Source: Chryseobacterium gleum (GTDB lineage Bacteria; Bacteroidota; Bacteroidia; Flavobacteriales; Flavobacteriaceae). Taken from it: a stretch of 33,277 nt of DNA. Positions 8,800 to 14,690 of this stretch are shown piece by piece. The DNA is taken from the NCBI GenBank assembly GCA_945897915.1, contig CAMDGB010000024.1, forward strand, positions 1 through 33,277. Direction: 5' to 3'. The notes under the pieces were generated by a model. It saw nothing but the letters and a program-made list of their open reading frames with translations. It did no database searches and had not been told where the DNA came from. Numbering within the stretch: position 1 is the first letter of the stretch; every line of letters starts with the position of its first letter. The position numbers and the translations under genes are program-made.

Positions 8800-9942
8800 A
8801 TGAACCAATCAAAAATCTGGCTTTCCTCACCGCATATGGGGGGCAACGAACTAAACTATATCAATGAAGCTTTTGATGCCAATTGGGTTGCTCCTTTAGG
8901 ACCCAATGTGAATGGTTTGGAACAAGATTTAGAAAGTTATTTGGGTAATCAAGCTCATTTGGGCGCTTTAAGTTCAGGGACTGCAGCCATTCATTTAGGG
9001 TTAATTTTACTAGGAGTACAAAATGGAGATGAGGTCATATGCCAGAGTTTTACTTTTTCTGCTTCGGCCAATCCAATATTCTATCAAGGTGCCACGCCTG
9101 TTTTTATTGACAGTGAGTTGGAAACTTGGAACCTTTGCCCAATAGCCTTGGAAAAAGCCATAGTAGACAGAATAGAAAAAAGTAAAAAACCCAAAGCCAT
9201 TATTGCGGTGCATTTGTATGGAATGCCCTATCAAGTAGAAACTGTTAGAGCGGTAGCGAATAAATATGACATTCCAATTATAGAGGATAGCGCTGAAGCC
9301 TTGGGTAGTTCGTATAAGGGTCAAAAATGCGGCACTTTTGGCGATATTGGCGTTTTGTCGTTTAATGGAAATAAGATTATTACCACTTCGGGTGGAGGGG
9401 CTATCGTAACTAAAACTGCTGCTCAAAAAGAAAAAGCCATTTTTTACGCTACACAATCGAGAGACAACGCGCCACATTACCAACATAGTGAAATCGGGTA
9501 TAACTACCGCATGAGTAATATTTGTGCTGGTATTGGTAGAGGTCAAATGGAAGTCTTAGACGAACATGTTGCCTTACGCAGAGCTATGCATGATTTTTAT
9601 GTAAAGATATTTGCATCGATTGAAGGTGTGGACGTGTTTTCTACGCCAAACGACGATTATTTTGCCAATTATTGGTTGAGTGCCATTACCATAGACGAAA
9701 ACAAAACCAACGGCATAACATCTGAAACCTTACGCTTAGCGCTTGAAGCTGAAAACATCGAGTCTCGCCCGTTATGGAAACCTATGCATTTACAACCCAT
9801 TTTTGAAAAGTACCCTTATTACGGCAGCAATGTAGCCCAAAATTTATTTGAAAACGGATTGTGTTTACCTTCCGGCTCCAACCTTTCCGATATAGACCGC
9901 GAAAGAATTGAAAAAGCAATTAAAGTGGTGTTTAGTAGTTAA
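8800..9942 (+). CDS. PLP-dependent sugar aminotransferase (DegT/DnrJ/EryC1/StrS, PglE-like)
   Basis: This 380-residue aminotransferase converts a nucleotide-4-keto-6-deoxysugar to the 4-amino sugar, with glutamate as usual amino donor. The N-terminus (IWLSSPHMGGNEL, then NWVAPLGPNV) is characteristic of the PglE/PerA-like branch. Visible landmarks are SSGTAAIHL (58-66), DSAEALGS around the PLP-pyridine-binding Asp163, and SFNGNKIITTSGGG with the Schiff-base lysine at about K192. The full length is normal. It follows the formyltransferase by 43 nt and closes the cluster. The matching 4,6-dehydratase is probably the PglF-like gene about 2 kb downstream. The stop codon touches the first unit of an octamer repeat (9942-9981). 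Confidence 0.94.
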   Translation: MNQSKIWLSSPHMGGNELNYINEAFDANWVAPLGPNVNGLEQDLESYLGNQAHLGALSSGTAAIHLGLILLGVQNGDEVICQSFTFSASANPIFYQGATPVFIDSELETWNLCPIALEKAIVDRIEKSKKPKAIIAVHLYGMPYQVETVRAVANKYDIPIIEDSAEALGSSYKGQKCGTFGDIGVLSFNGNKIITTSGGGAIVTKTAAQKEKAIFYATQSRDNAPHYQHSEIGYNYRMSNICAGIGRGQMEVLDEHVALRRAMHDFYVKIFASIEGVDVFSTPNDDYFANYWLSAITIDENKTNGITSETLRLALEAENIESRPLWKPMHLQPIFEKYPYYGSNVAQNLFENGLCLPSGSNLSDIDRERIEKAIKVVFSS

Positions 9943-9981
9943 TGAGCGAATTAGATAATTAGTTAATTAGATAATTAAGCA
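9942..9981 (-). repeat. Degenerate octamer array A (period 8)
   Basis: Starting at the stop codon of the aminotransferase gene, five successive 8-nt units follow the pattern ATTAGNNA on the + strand, equal to CTAATTNN on the - strand. The first unit reads ATGAGCGA and the next three ATTAGATA, ATTAGTTA, ATTAGATA. The array has the same unit family as those at 19963, 22904 and 23007. It is intergenic and has no coding potential that I trust. Confidence 0.75.
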
Positions 9982-10008
9982 TACAGCTTTCAGCTGTTAG
10001 CTTTTCGT

Positions 10009-10134
10009 AAATCCCAAATCGTAAATCGTAAATCCCAAATCCCAAATCCCAAATCGTAAATCGTAAATCCCACATCCCAAATCCCAAATCCCAAATCGTA
10101 TATCGTAAATCGTATATCGTAAATCCAAAATCCG
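10009..10134 (+). repeat. Heptamer array 1 (18 units of AAATCNN)
   Basis: Eighteen contiguous 7-nt units run without a break. Each is AAATC (occasionally ATATC or ACATC) followed almost always by CC or GT. Read as a binary string, the order is CC GT GT CC CC CC GT GT CC CC CC CC GT GT GT GT, then CA and CG. The array is preceded by a GC-led period-7 leader (about 9984-10008, units GCNNTTA/GCNNTCA). The last unit forms the left arm of the terminator at 10128. The array is open in all frames in one direction only because 7-nt units make 21-nt coding periods. The apparent minus-strand ORF (tandem IYDLGFGIWDL-like units) is an artefact. Confidence 0.9.
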
Positions 10135-10153
10135 CTCTTTGCGGATTTTTTTA
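10128..10153 (+). terminator. Rho-independent terminator built on the heptamer repeat
   Basis: A perfect 8-bp stem, AAATCCGC (10128-10135) and GCGGATTT (10141-10148), has a 5-nt loop and continues into a T-rich tract. The left arm is the final unit of heptamer array 1. It would end transcription of the glycan operon read from the aminotransferase side. Confidence 0.8.
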
Positions 10154-10205
10154 TTTTTCTTCCAAAACACGCATTATGCAATTCTCATAGCACTCTTGGC
10201 GTAAA

Positions 10206-10223
10206 ACTTTGCGAACTTTGCGG
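10206..10223 (+). repeat. Short period-9 repeat
   Basis: Two adjacent units, ACTTTGCGA and ACTTTGCGG, lie in the spacer between the two heptamer arrays. They are too short to stand alone, but notable because the surrounding spacer consists of period-7 and period-8 repeats. Confidence 0.5.
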
Positions 10224-10264
10224 TTAAAGCACAAGCAGTCAGCAATCAGCTGTTAGCCTTTCGT

Positions 10265-10313
10265 AAATCCCAAATCGTAAATCCCAAATCGTATATCGTA
10301 AATCCAAAATCCG
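10265..10313 (+). repeat. Heptamer array 2 (7 units of AAATCNN)
   Basis: Seven contiguous heptamers of the same type as array 1 (CC, GT, CC, GT, GT, CA, CG as the variable pair). They are preceded by the related leader 10236-10264 (units GCAGTCA, GCAATCA, GCTGTTA, GCCTTTC). The last two units are identical to the end of array 1 and again lead into a terminator stem, so the leader-array-terminator block is present twice within 350 nt. Confidence 0.88.
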
Positions 10314-10331
10314 CTTTTCGCGGATTTTTTT
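10307..10331 (+). terminator. Second repeat-embedded terminator
   Basis: The stem AAATCCGC (10307-10314) and GCGGATTT (10320-10327) has a TTTTC loop and a T tract to 10331. It has the same stem as the terminator at 10128 and differs only in the loop. It marks a duplicated leader-heptamer-terminator block. From here to the dyad at 10516 I see only AT-rich sequence without a clear gene or promoter. Confidence 0.78.
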
Positions 10332-10515
10332 ATGCCCATATTCAGCGTATATAGTCAGATGATTTAAGTTCAGAATGTTAAATCTTTGTTAAATATTAAA
10401 TAGCTAAAACACTGTAAATCAGTTGCATAACAAAAAAAGCACCTGTTTTTTAGTCAAAAACGACTACATTTCAAAAAACAAAATGAAAGCTTTATTGTTT
10501 TTAAAATATAAAAAA

Positions 10516-10563
10516 GGATTATAAACCAAACGGTGCACCGGTTAAATCATTTAGTTTATAACC
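10516..10563. promoter_or_regulatory. Inverted repeat upstream of the HU-like gene
   Basis: The arms 10516-10530 and 10550-10563 pair over about 13 bp, with one bulge and one mismatch (GG-TTATAAAC against GTTTATAACC). The loop contains a perfect 10-bp palindrome, CGGTGCACCG (10531-10540). It ends 32 nt before the start of the HU-like gene. It could be an operator, possibly for autoregulation by the HU-like protein, or a leader hairpin. The function is inferred from position only. Confidence 0.55.
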
Positions 10564-10595
10564 ATTAATGTTAAATTTTTAAAAGAAATTAAAAA

Positions 10596-10976
10596 ATGAT
10601 TAAATTTAAAATTGTGCCTAAAAAAAATCCTCAGGACTTGGCAGCCCCTGAAAAGTTCTACGCAACTGCCATCGCGGATGGTGAAGTAGATTTTGAGTTT
10701 TTAGCTGAGCAAATTGCTTACGAAACCACTTTAACTGAAAGCGACTGTATAGCCGTTTTATTCTCCTTAGAGCGTAATATTTTACGTCAGTTAGAACAAG
10801 GTAAAATTGTAAGAGTTGGCCGCTTAGGAAGTTTTAACGTAACCCTAAAATCAGCAGGGAAAGACACTTTAGAAGAAGTCACCGCTACTGACATTGTAAA
10901 AGGCAGGGTTCGCTTTAGACCTGGTAAAAAACTCAGTAAAATGTCTAACGAGTTACGCTATAGAAAAACAATCTAA
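10596..10976 (+). CDS. HU-family DNA-binding protein (HU-HIG type)
   Basis: This 126-residue protein has the HU/IHF-like architecture of the Bacteroidetes HU-related group. Residues about 1-60 are the helical dimerisation part, with VDFEFLAEQIAYETTL, IAVLFSLERNI and then RQLEQGKIVRVGRLGSFNV, which matches the HU core (GxIVxIxxFGxF). It ends in a basic tail (VRFRPGKKLSKM) that would contact the DNA minor groove. It should bind DNA in the nucleoid. The gene stands alone between two repeat-rich spacers, has a strong terminator 17 nt downstream and a dyad upstream. No link to the glycan genes is shown beyond proximity. Confidence 0.9.
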   Translation: MIKFKIVPKKNPQDLAAPEKFYATAIADGEVDFEFLAEQIAYETTLTESDCIAVLFSLERNILRQLEQGKIVRVGRLGSFNVTLKSAGKDTLEEVTATDIVKGRVRFRPGKKLSKMSNELRYRKTI

Positions 10977-10992
10977 TAGGGTAAGTAGTTTT

Positions 10993-11021
10993 AAAACCGA
11001 GGAGAACTCCTCGGTTTTTTT
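10993..11021 (+). terminator. Strong terminator after HU-like gene
   Basis: An 11-bp perfect stem (10993-11003 with 11008-11018, core CCGAGGA/TCCTCGG) has the tetraloop GAAC and a run of seven T (11015-11021). It is a classical Rho-independent terminator 17 nt after the stop codon of the HU-like gene. Confidence 0.93.
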
Positions 11022-11034
11022 GTGCTTTATGGTA

Positions 11035-11115
11035 AAAAACCTCAAAGAATTTTCTAATAACCTCAAACCTTTTGATTCATTCTTCAAAGGATTTGAGGTT
11101 TTTCTTTGGGGTTTT
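11035..11115. terminator. Nested inverted repeat between convergent genes
   Basis: There are two stems, one inside the other. The outer stem pairs 11036-11049 with 11102-11115 (14 bp, one G-T wobble). The inner stem pairs 11059-11075 with 11084-11100 (15 of 17 matching). Both are built from the same word, ACCTCAAA/TTTGAGGT. The left flank is A-rich and the right flank T-rich, so it could terminate transcription from both sides. It lies between the HU-like gene (+) and the outer-membrane protein gene (-). Another TTTGAGG occurs at 11126-11132. Confidence 0.7.
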
Positions 11116-11179
11116 ATTATAATCCTTTGAGGCATTCTGTAATTCAATTTTAACTTGTAAAAAGCAGTTAGCCTTTCGT

Positions 11180-11207
11180 AAATCCCAAATCGTAAATCCC
11201 AAATTCC
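11180..11207 (+). repeat. Heptamer array 3 (4 units)
   Basis: Four AAATCNN/AAATTCC units follow the same leader end (GTTAGCCTTTCGT, 11167-11179) seen before arrays 1 and 2. No terminator stem follows this copy, so it may be a decayed or partial version of the block. Confidence 0.75.
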
Positions 11208-11217
11208 TACTTCATCA

Positions 11218-11257
11218 ATCTAAAAATCCAAAGATCTAACAGTCTAACAATCTAAAT
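11218..11257 (+). repeat. Degenerate octamer array B (RTCTAANA)
   Basis: Five contiguous 8-nt units (ATCTAAAA, ATCCAAAG, ATCTAACA, GTCTAACA, ATCTAAAT) end exactly at the stop codon of the minus-strand outer-membrane protein gene. The period is the same as in the other octamer arrays, but the word differs (ATCTAA instead of CTAATT). Confidence 0.65.
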
Positions 11258-11805
11258 CAAATTTTCCAAATCAAATTCACCCCACCACGATACGGCAACC
11301 ATTCCCCACTTTTATTAAATTTGTCGGCATCTTCATATCTTACACCAGTAGTGATATCATATCCTTTATAAAAACTCTGAATGGTACCCCCGCCAATAAA
11401 AGCTTCTAAAGCAAACTTCTCAGTTACTGCATACACATACCCAATACTAATTCCGGCCATATAATTATACCCTTTTTGGTAATAATTAGTATTTGCATAA
11501 TTGTATTTTTGTAAATGAAATGTACTTCCTCCAATATGTCCGCCTACATAAAATCCTGTTTGCTCGGGTTTTGAATAATAACGAATTTCAGGCGTAATAA
11601 TTAAAAACTTCAAAGGCATGTTATGATAGCGATTAAAAGTAGAACCAATAGCATCTATATGAAAGCTAAAATGGTTACCCAATCCTTTTTCATAACCCAC
11701 GGAGGGAAAACCTAGTAGTGTACTAGCGGCATTTACATGAACCCTTTGTTGCCCAACAACACTTCCAAAAAATAACACCAACCAAACAACTAAAAAACGA
11801 TTCAT
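11257..11805 (-). CDS. Outer-membrane beta-barrel protein (DUF3575-like)
   Basis: This protein of about 182 residues has a signal peptide (MNRFLVVWLVLFFGSVVGQ) followed by alternating aromatic and hydrophobic beta-strands ending in aromatic residues (FYVGGHIGGSTF, YMAGISIGYVYAV, FALEAFIGGGTI). It ends with a C-terminal strand GGVNLIWKI, as expected for a small outer-membrane barrel. The pattern resembles the DUF3575 group of Bacteroidetes. I chose the ATG at 11805. The longer frame starts with TTG inside the promoter region. A TAnnTTTG promoter lies directly upstream on the minus strand. The gene is divergent from the dehydratase gene and convergent with the HU-like gene. Its specific function is unknown. 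Confidence 0.82.
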   Translation of the reverse strand: MNRFLVVWLVLFFGSVVGQQRVHVNAASTLLGFPSVGYEKGLGNHFSFHIDAIGSTFNRYHNMPLKFLIITPEIRYYSKPEQTGFYVGGHIGGSTFHLQKYNYANTNYYQKGYNYMAGISIGYVYAVTEKFALEAFIGGGTIQSFYKGYDITTGVRYEDADKFNKSGEWLPYRGGVNLIWKI

Positions 11806-11820
11806 AATTTTAATTTTTGG

Positions 11821-11848
11821 CAAATATAAGTTTTTATTTTAGCAACAA
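11821..11848 (-). promoter_or_regulatory. Flavobacterial promoter for the outer-membrane protein gene
   Basis: On the minus strand TATATTTG (11828-11821) matches the Bacteroidetes -7 consensus TAnnTTTG. A TTG at 11848-11846 lies 17 nt upstream of it, within the spacing expected for a -33 TTG. The start codon is about 15 nt downstream, implying a very short leader. Confidence 0.65.
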
Positions 11849-11894
11849 GAACTGAAACAAACCAACAACAATTTTTTTTAATAAAAAAAAAGAA

Positions 11895-11902
11895 TAACTT
11901 TG
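11895..11902 (+). promoter_or_regulatory. -7 promoter element for the dehydratase gene
   Basis: TAACTTTG matches TAnnTTTG and is 22 nt before the ATG at 11925. I see no TTG at the expected upstream distance, so only the -7 element is supported. It is divergent from the promoter at 11821-11848. Confidence 0.5.
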
Positions 11903-11924
11903 TTTAAAGAAATTTCCGAAAAAA

Positions 11925-13811
11925 ATGCAAAATAAAATAAGAACCCACCTTAATTTAAAGAAATTAAGTTTTTTACCTAATTGGTCAATTTTAATTATAG
12001 ATTTAATAATTACCTCCTTTGTAGCTTCCATAAATTCGATTCTTTTTAAAATGACAGGAGTCGAATTTCATAATGTACTCCCAACAGGTTCAAGAATAGC
12101 ACTACTTGTAGGCGTGTTGTTTTTCTATTTTATTGTTTTTAAAACCTACTCAGGTATCATTCGATATTCGACGTTACAGGATGCTGTTCGAATTTTTAAA
12201 GCGGTTATAGCCGCATATATAACCATTGCCGCTTTTGATACGATATACTTTTTAGCATACAACACACACGTTTTTGTGTTACTAACCGTTTTATTCTCAA
12301 CACTAATTATATGTTTTACTTTAGTTTCTTTTAGAATTTTTATTAAAACATTGTTTAAATACTTTTCGGGTGATGAAGATCAAAAAAAAGCAAAAAAAAT
12401 TGTAATTATTGGGGTAAACAGCACTACAATTGCATTAGGCGAAGCGCTATTAAATGATAGGGCTTATAAATTACAGTTCTTTATAGATAAAAACAAACGC
12501 CTAAATAATAAAAATTTATTAGGAATTCCGGTCATTGCAATATCAAATTCCATTATTTCCATACTTCGATACAATAAAATCAATCACGTAGTATTAATTA
12601 AGAATTATTTGCCAGAAAAAGAAGAATTAGAATTATTAAATGATTGTTTACAATATAAAATTAATGTGTATACTGCAAAGTTGGTATCCGACTTAGATAC
12701 CGACTTAAGTTCTGCCAAATCATTAAAAAAATACACCATTGACGAATTGATGTTTAGAGACACCATAAGTATTGACAATCCAAGTGTAATTAAAAACTTC
12801 AAAGAAAGAACAGTTTTAGTAACGGGCGCCGCAGGATCTATTGGGAGCGAAATTGTCAATCAAATTGCAAAATTCAATCCATACCGAATTGTAATACTAG
12901 ACCAAGCAGAAACACCTTTAAACACGATTCAACTTAAAATGTCAGCCGCATTTCCACAAATTACTTGCGAATATGAATTAGTGGATGTAACCAATACAAA
13001 AGAAATTCAATCGGTTTTTGAAAAATACAAACCAGAAATTGTTTTTCATGCAGCAGCATACAAACACGTACCTGTTTTAGAAAACAACTTTATGCAAGCC
13101 ATAAAAGTTAATGTTTTTGGCACTAAAAATGTGTTAGATGCAGCACTAAAATTTGACACTAATCGGTTTGTATTTGTATCAACAGATAAAGCGGTAAACC
13201 CTACAAATATTATGGGAGCCTCTAAGCGATTGGCTGAAATTATAGTCCAGTCCATCTTCTACCAACAAAAAAGTATCGAAAAACTTCAAATTATTATTAC
13301 CCGTTTTGGAAATGTACTTGGTTCAAATGGATCTGTGGTAACCCTTTTTGAAGAACAAATTAAAAACGGCGGACCAATAACCGTAACGCATCCAGAAATC
13401 AATAGATTCTTTATGACTATTCCTGAGGCATCTAAGCTAGTGTTAGAAGCTGGAACCATGGGCACAGGGGGAGAGATTTTTGTTTTTGATATGGGAAAAC
13501 CAATACTAATTAGAGAATTAGCAGAAAAAATGATTCGTTTAAGCGGGAAAGAACCCCATGAGGACATTGATATTATTTATACTGGATTGCGACCAGGGGA
13601 AAAACTATACGAAGAACTTTTGTCAGATTCCTCAAAAACATTGCCAACGTATCATTCAAAAATTCTAATTGCACAAGATCCTGTACCTTCTTTTGAAAAC
13701 GTAAGTGAGTTTCTAGTCAAATTAAAAGACAATTCATTTGAAACAAAAGAAGCACTGATTGATGTAATCAAAGAATTGGTCCCTGAATTTATTCAAACAC
13801 CACAAGAATAA
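11925..13811 (+). CDS. Membrane NDP-sugar 4,6-dehydratase (PglF/CapD/FlaA1 family)
   Basis: This 628-residue protein has four N-terminal transmembrane helices (about 20-40, 57-73, 90-112, 115-140). A CoA-binding-like Rossmann segment follows (KKIVIIGVNSTT near 158). The catalytic SDR domain starts with the NAD-binding loop GAAGSIGSEI at 301-310. The catalytic region reads VSTDKAVNPTNIMGASKR (418-435). Met430 stands where classical SDRs have the catalytic Tyr, and K434 is kept, as known for the PglF/WbpM group. These enzymes convert UDP-GlcNAc to UDP-2-acetamido-4-keto-2,4,6-trideoxyhexose. The product fits the aminotransferase and formyltransferase encoded upstream. The length is full for the long, membrane-bound type. 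A second sugar-transferase gene follows 18 nt later. Confidence 0.93.
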   Translation: MQNKIRTHLNLKKLSFLPNWSILIIDLIITSFVASINSILFKMTGVEFHNVLPTGSRIALLVGVLFFYFIVFKTYSGIIRYSTLQDAVRIFKAVIAAYITIAAFDTIYFLAYNTHVFVLLTVLFSTLIICFTLVSFRIFIKTLFKYFSGDEDQKKAKKIVIIGVNSTTIALGEALLNDRAYKLQFFIDKNKRLNNKNLLGIPVIAISNSIISILRYNKINHVVLIKNYLPEKEELELLNDCLQYKINVYTAKLVSDLDTDLSSAKSLKKYTIDELMFRDTISIDNPSVIKNFKERTVLVTGAAGSIGSEIVNQIAKFNPYRIVILDQAETPLNTIQLKMSAAFPQITCEYELVDVTNTKEIQSVFEKYKPEIVFHAAAYKHVPVLENNFMQAIKVNVFGTKNVLDAALKFDTNRFVFVSTDKAVNPTNIMGASKRLAEIIVQSIFYQQKSIEKLQIIITRFGNVLGSNGSVVTLFEEQIKNGGPITVTHPEINRFFMTIPEASKLVLEAGTMGTGGEIFVFDMGKPILIRELAEKMIRLSGKEPHEDIDIIYTGLRPGEKLYEELLSDSSKTLPTYHSKILIAQDPVPSFENVSEFLVKLKDNSFETKEALIDVIKELVPEFIQTPQE

Positions 13812-13829
13812 AAAAAGGCAAATACCACT

Positions 13830-14381
13830 ATGACAATTCTATTAATCGGTATAGGTTTTTTATTTTTAGTGTTAGGTATCACCGCAATTGATACACAATC
13901 AAATAGTTTTTTCACACAAGAGCGAATTGGGCAACACGGAAAATCATTTCTGATATATAAGTTACGAACCCTTCATACAAAAACAAATAAAACCTCTTTG
14001 TGGGGACAAATGTTACGAAAAACCAAGTTAGACGAACTTCCGCAACTTCTTAATATTTTAAAAGGGCAAATGACTTTTGTAGGCCCCCGCCCAGATGTTC
14101 CTGGCTACGCAGATAAATTAGCTGGAGCAGATCAAATTATCCTACAACTAAAACCAGGCCTCACCGGTTTAGCGTCTTTAAAATACCGCAACGAAGAACA
14201 AATCCTAGCCCAACAAACCCACCCACAACACTACAACGATGAGGTCATCTGGCCAGACAAAGTCCGCATCAATAAATGGTACGCCCAAAACCGAACTTTT
14301 GTAATGGACTTACAAATTCTTTTTTACACCCTGTTTCCCGCTTCCTTCGATGTAGATGGGTTTATTGGGCATAAGGCATAG
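13830..14381 (+). CDS. Second phosphoglycosyl transferase (bacterial sugar transferase)
   Basis: This 183-residue monotopic phosphoglycosyl transferase has a hydrophobic re-entrant segment at 1-20, then FFTQERIGQHGKSF. The catalytic Asp-Glu lies in KTKLDELPQLLNILKGQM, followed by GPRPDVPGY and the PGLTGLASL segment. Its C-terminus (WPDKVRINKWYAQNRTFVMDLQIL) differs clearly from the PglC-like copy at 7054. It is probably co-transcribed with the dehydratase (18-nt gap), a pairing that suggests the dehydratase product, or its derivative, is its donor. The functional relation to the other phosphoglycosyl transferase is open: different glycan, or different donor sugar. Confidence 0.92.
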   Translation: MTILLIGIGFLFLVLGITAIDTQSNSFFTQERIGQHGKSFLIYKLRTLHTKTNKTSLWGQMLRKTKLDELPQLLNILKGQMTFVGPRPDVPGYADKLAGADQIILQLKPGLTGLASLKYRNEEQILAQQTHPQHYNDEVIWPDKVRINKWYAQNRTFVMDLQILFYTLFPASFDVDGFIGHKA

Positions 14382-14410
14382 GGTAAAAGTAATTAGTACT
14401 AATAACTAAA

Positions 14411-14434
14411 TTCCCTCATTCCCTCATTCCCCTA
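14411..14434 (+). repeat. Degenerate octamer array C
   Basis: Three 8-nt units, TTCCCTCA, TTCCCTCA and TTCCCCTA, are in the same word family as the arrays at 19963 and 23007 (CTCATTCC in shifted phase). They are preceded by GGGTAAAAG, similar to GGTAAAGGG before the other two plus-strand arrays. Confidence 0.6.
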
Positions 14435-14593
14435 AACAAAACCAAAAAAACGGTTTTCGTCGAAAAAACGAACACATTATCGACAAAAGCATAGAAATTT
14501 TGTAACATTTTGTATTATTGATTATGATAAATTATGCCACATTATTTAACAATTTAATAATATATTCATCAATTTCTTATCCATTTTTTACAA

Positions 14594-14601
14594 TAATTTT
14601 G
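14594..14601 (+). promoter_or_regulatory. -7 promoter-like element
   Basis: TAATTTTG matches TAnnTTTG, 90 nt upstream of the T9SS cargo gene. No TTG is found at the expected distance upstream, so the call is tentative. Confidence 0.35.
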
Positions 14602-14690
14602 AAAATCGAATTACAACAAATCAGATTTTAATTTTTAATTTATTTTGCCCTGTCATACAAAGGGGCTTTAACATATAAAAAACGAACAAC

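Larger units (their letters stand above)
14382..14690. other. Intergenic region upstream of the 1663-aa T9SS protein
   Basis: This 309-nt spacer holds an octamer array (14411-14434), an odd palindrome TTTTCG-T-CGAAAA at 14454-14466, and a -7-like TAATTTTG at 14594-14601. A weak leader hairpin, GCCC (14647-14650) with GGGC (14663-14666), ends 24 nt before the ATG. No terminator with a T tract is evident after the phosphoglycosyl transferase. Confidence 0.55.

Noticed and set aside
9010..9546. Minus-strand ORF of 178 codons opposite the aminotransferase gene
   Set aside because: It lies entirely inside a well-supported gene, has no family resemblance and shows serine-rich composition typical of antisense frames.
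9990..10181. A minus-strand ORF of 63 codons with repeated IYDLGFGIWDL-like units
   Set aside because: It is the translation of the 7-nt repeat array (three units equal seven codons) and includes the terminator; no ribosome binding site or family supports it.
10009..10313. CRISPR array
   Set aside because: Units are 7 nt without unique spacers, and there are no cas genes; it is a tandem repeat.
11806..11823. TTG start adding six residues to the minus-strand outer-membrane protein
   Set aside because: It would overlap the -7 promoter element at 11821-11828, and the six extra residues would precede a normal signal peptide beginning at the ATG 11805.
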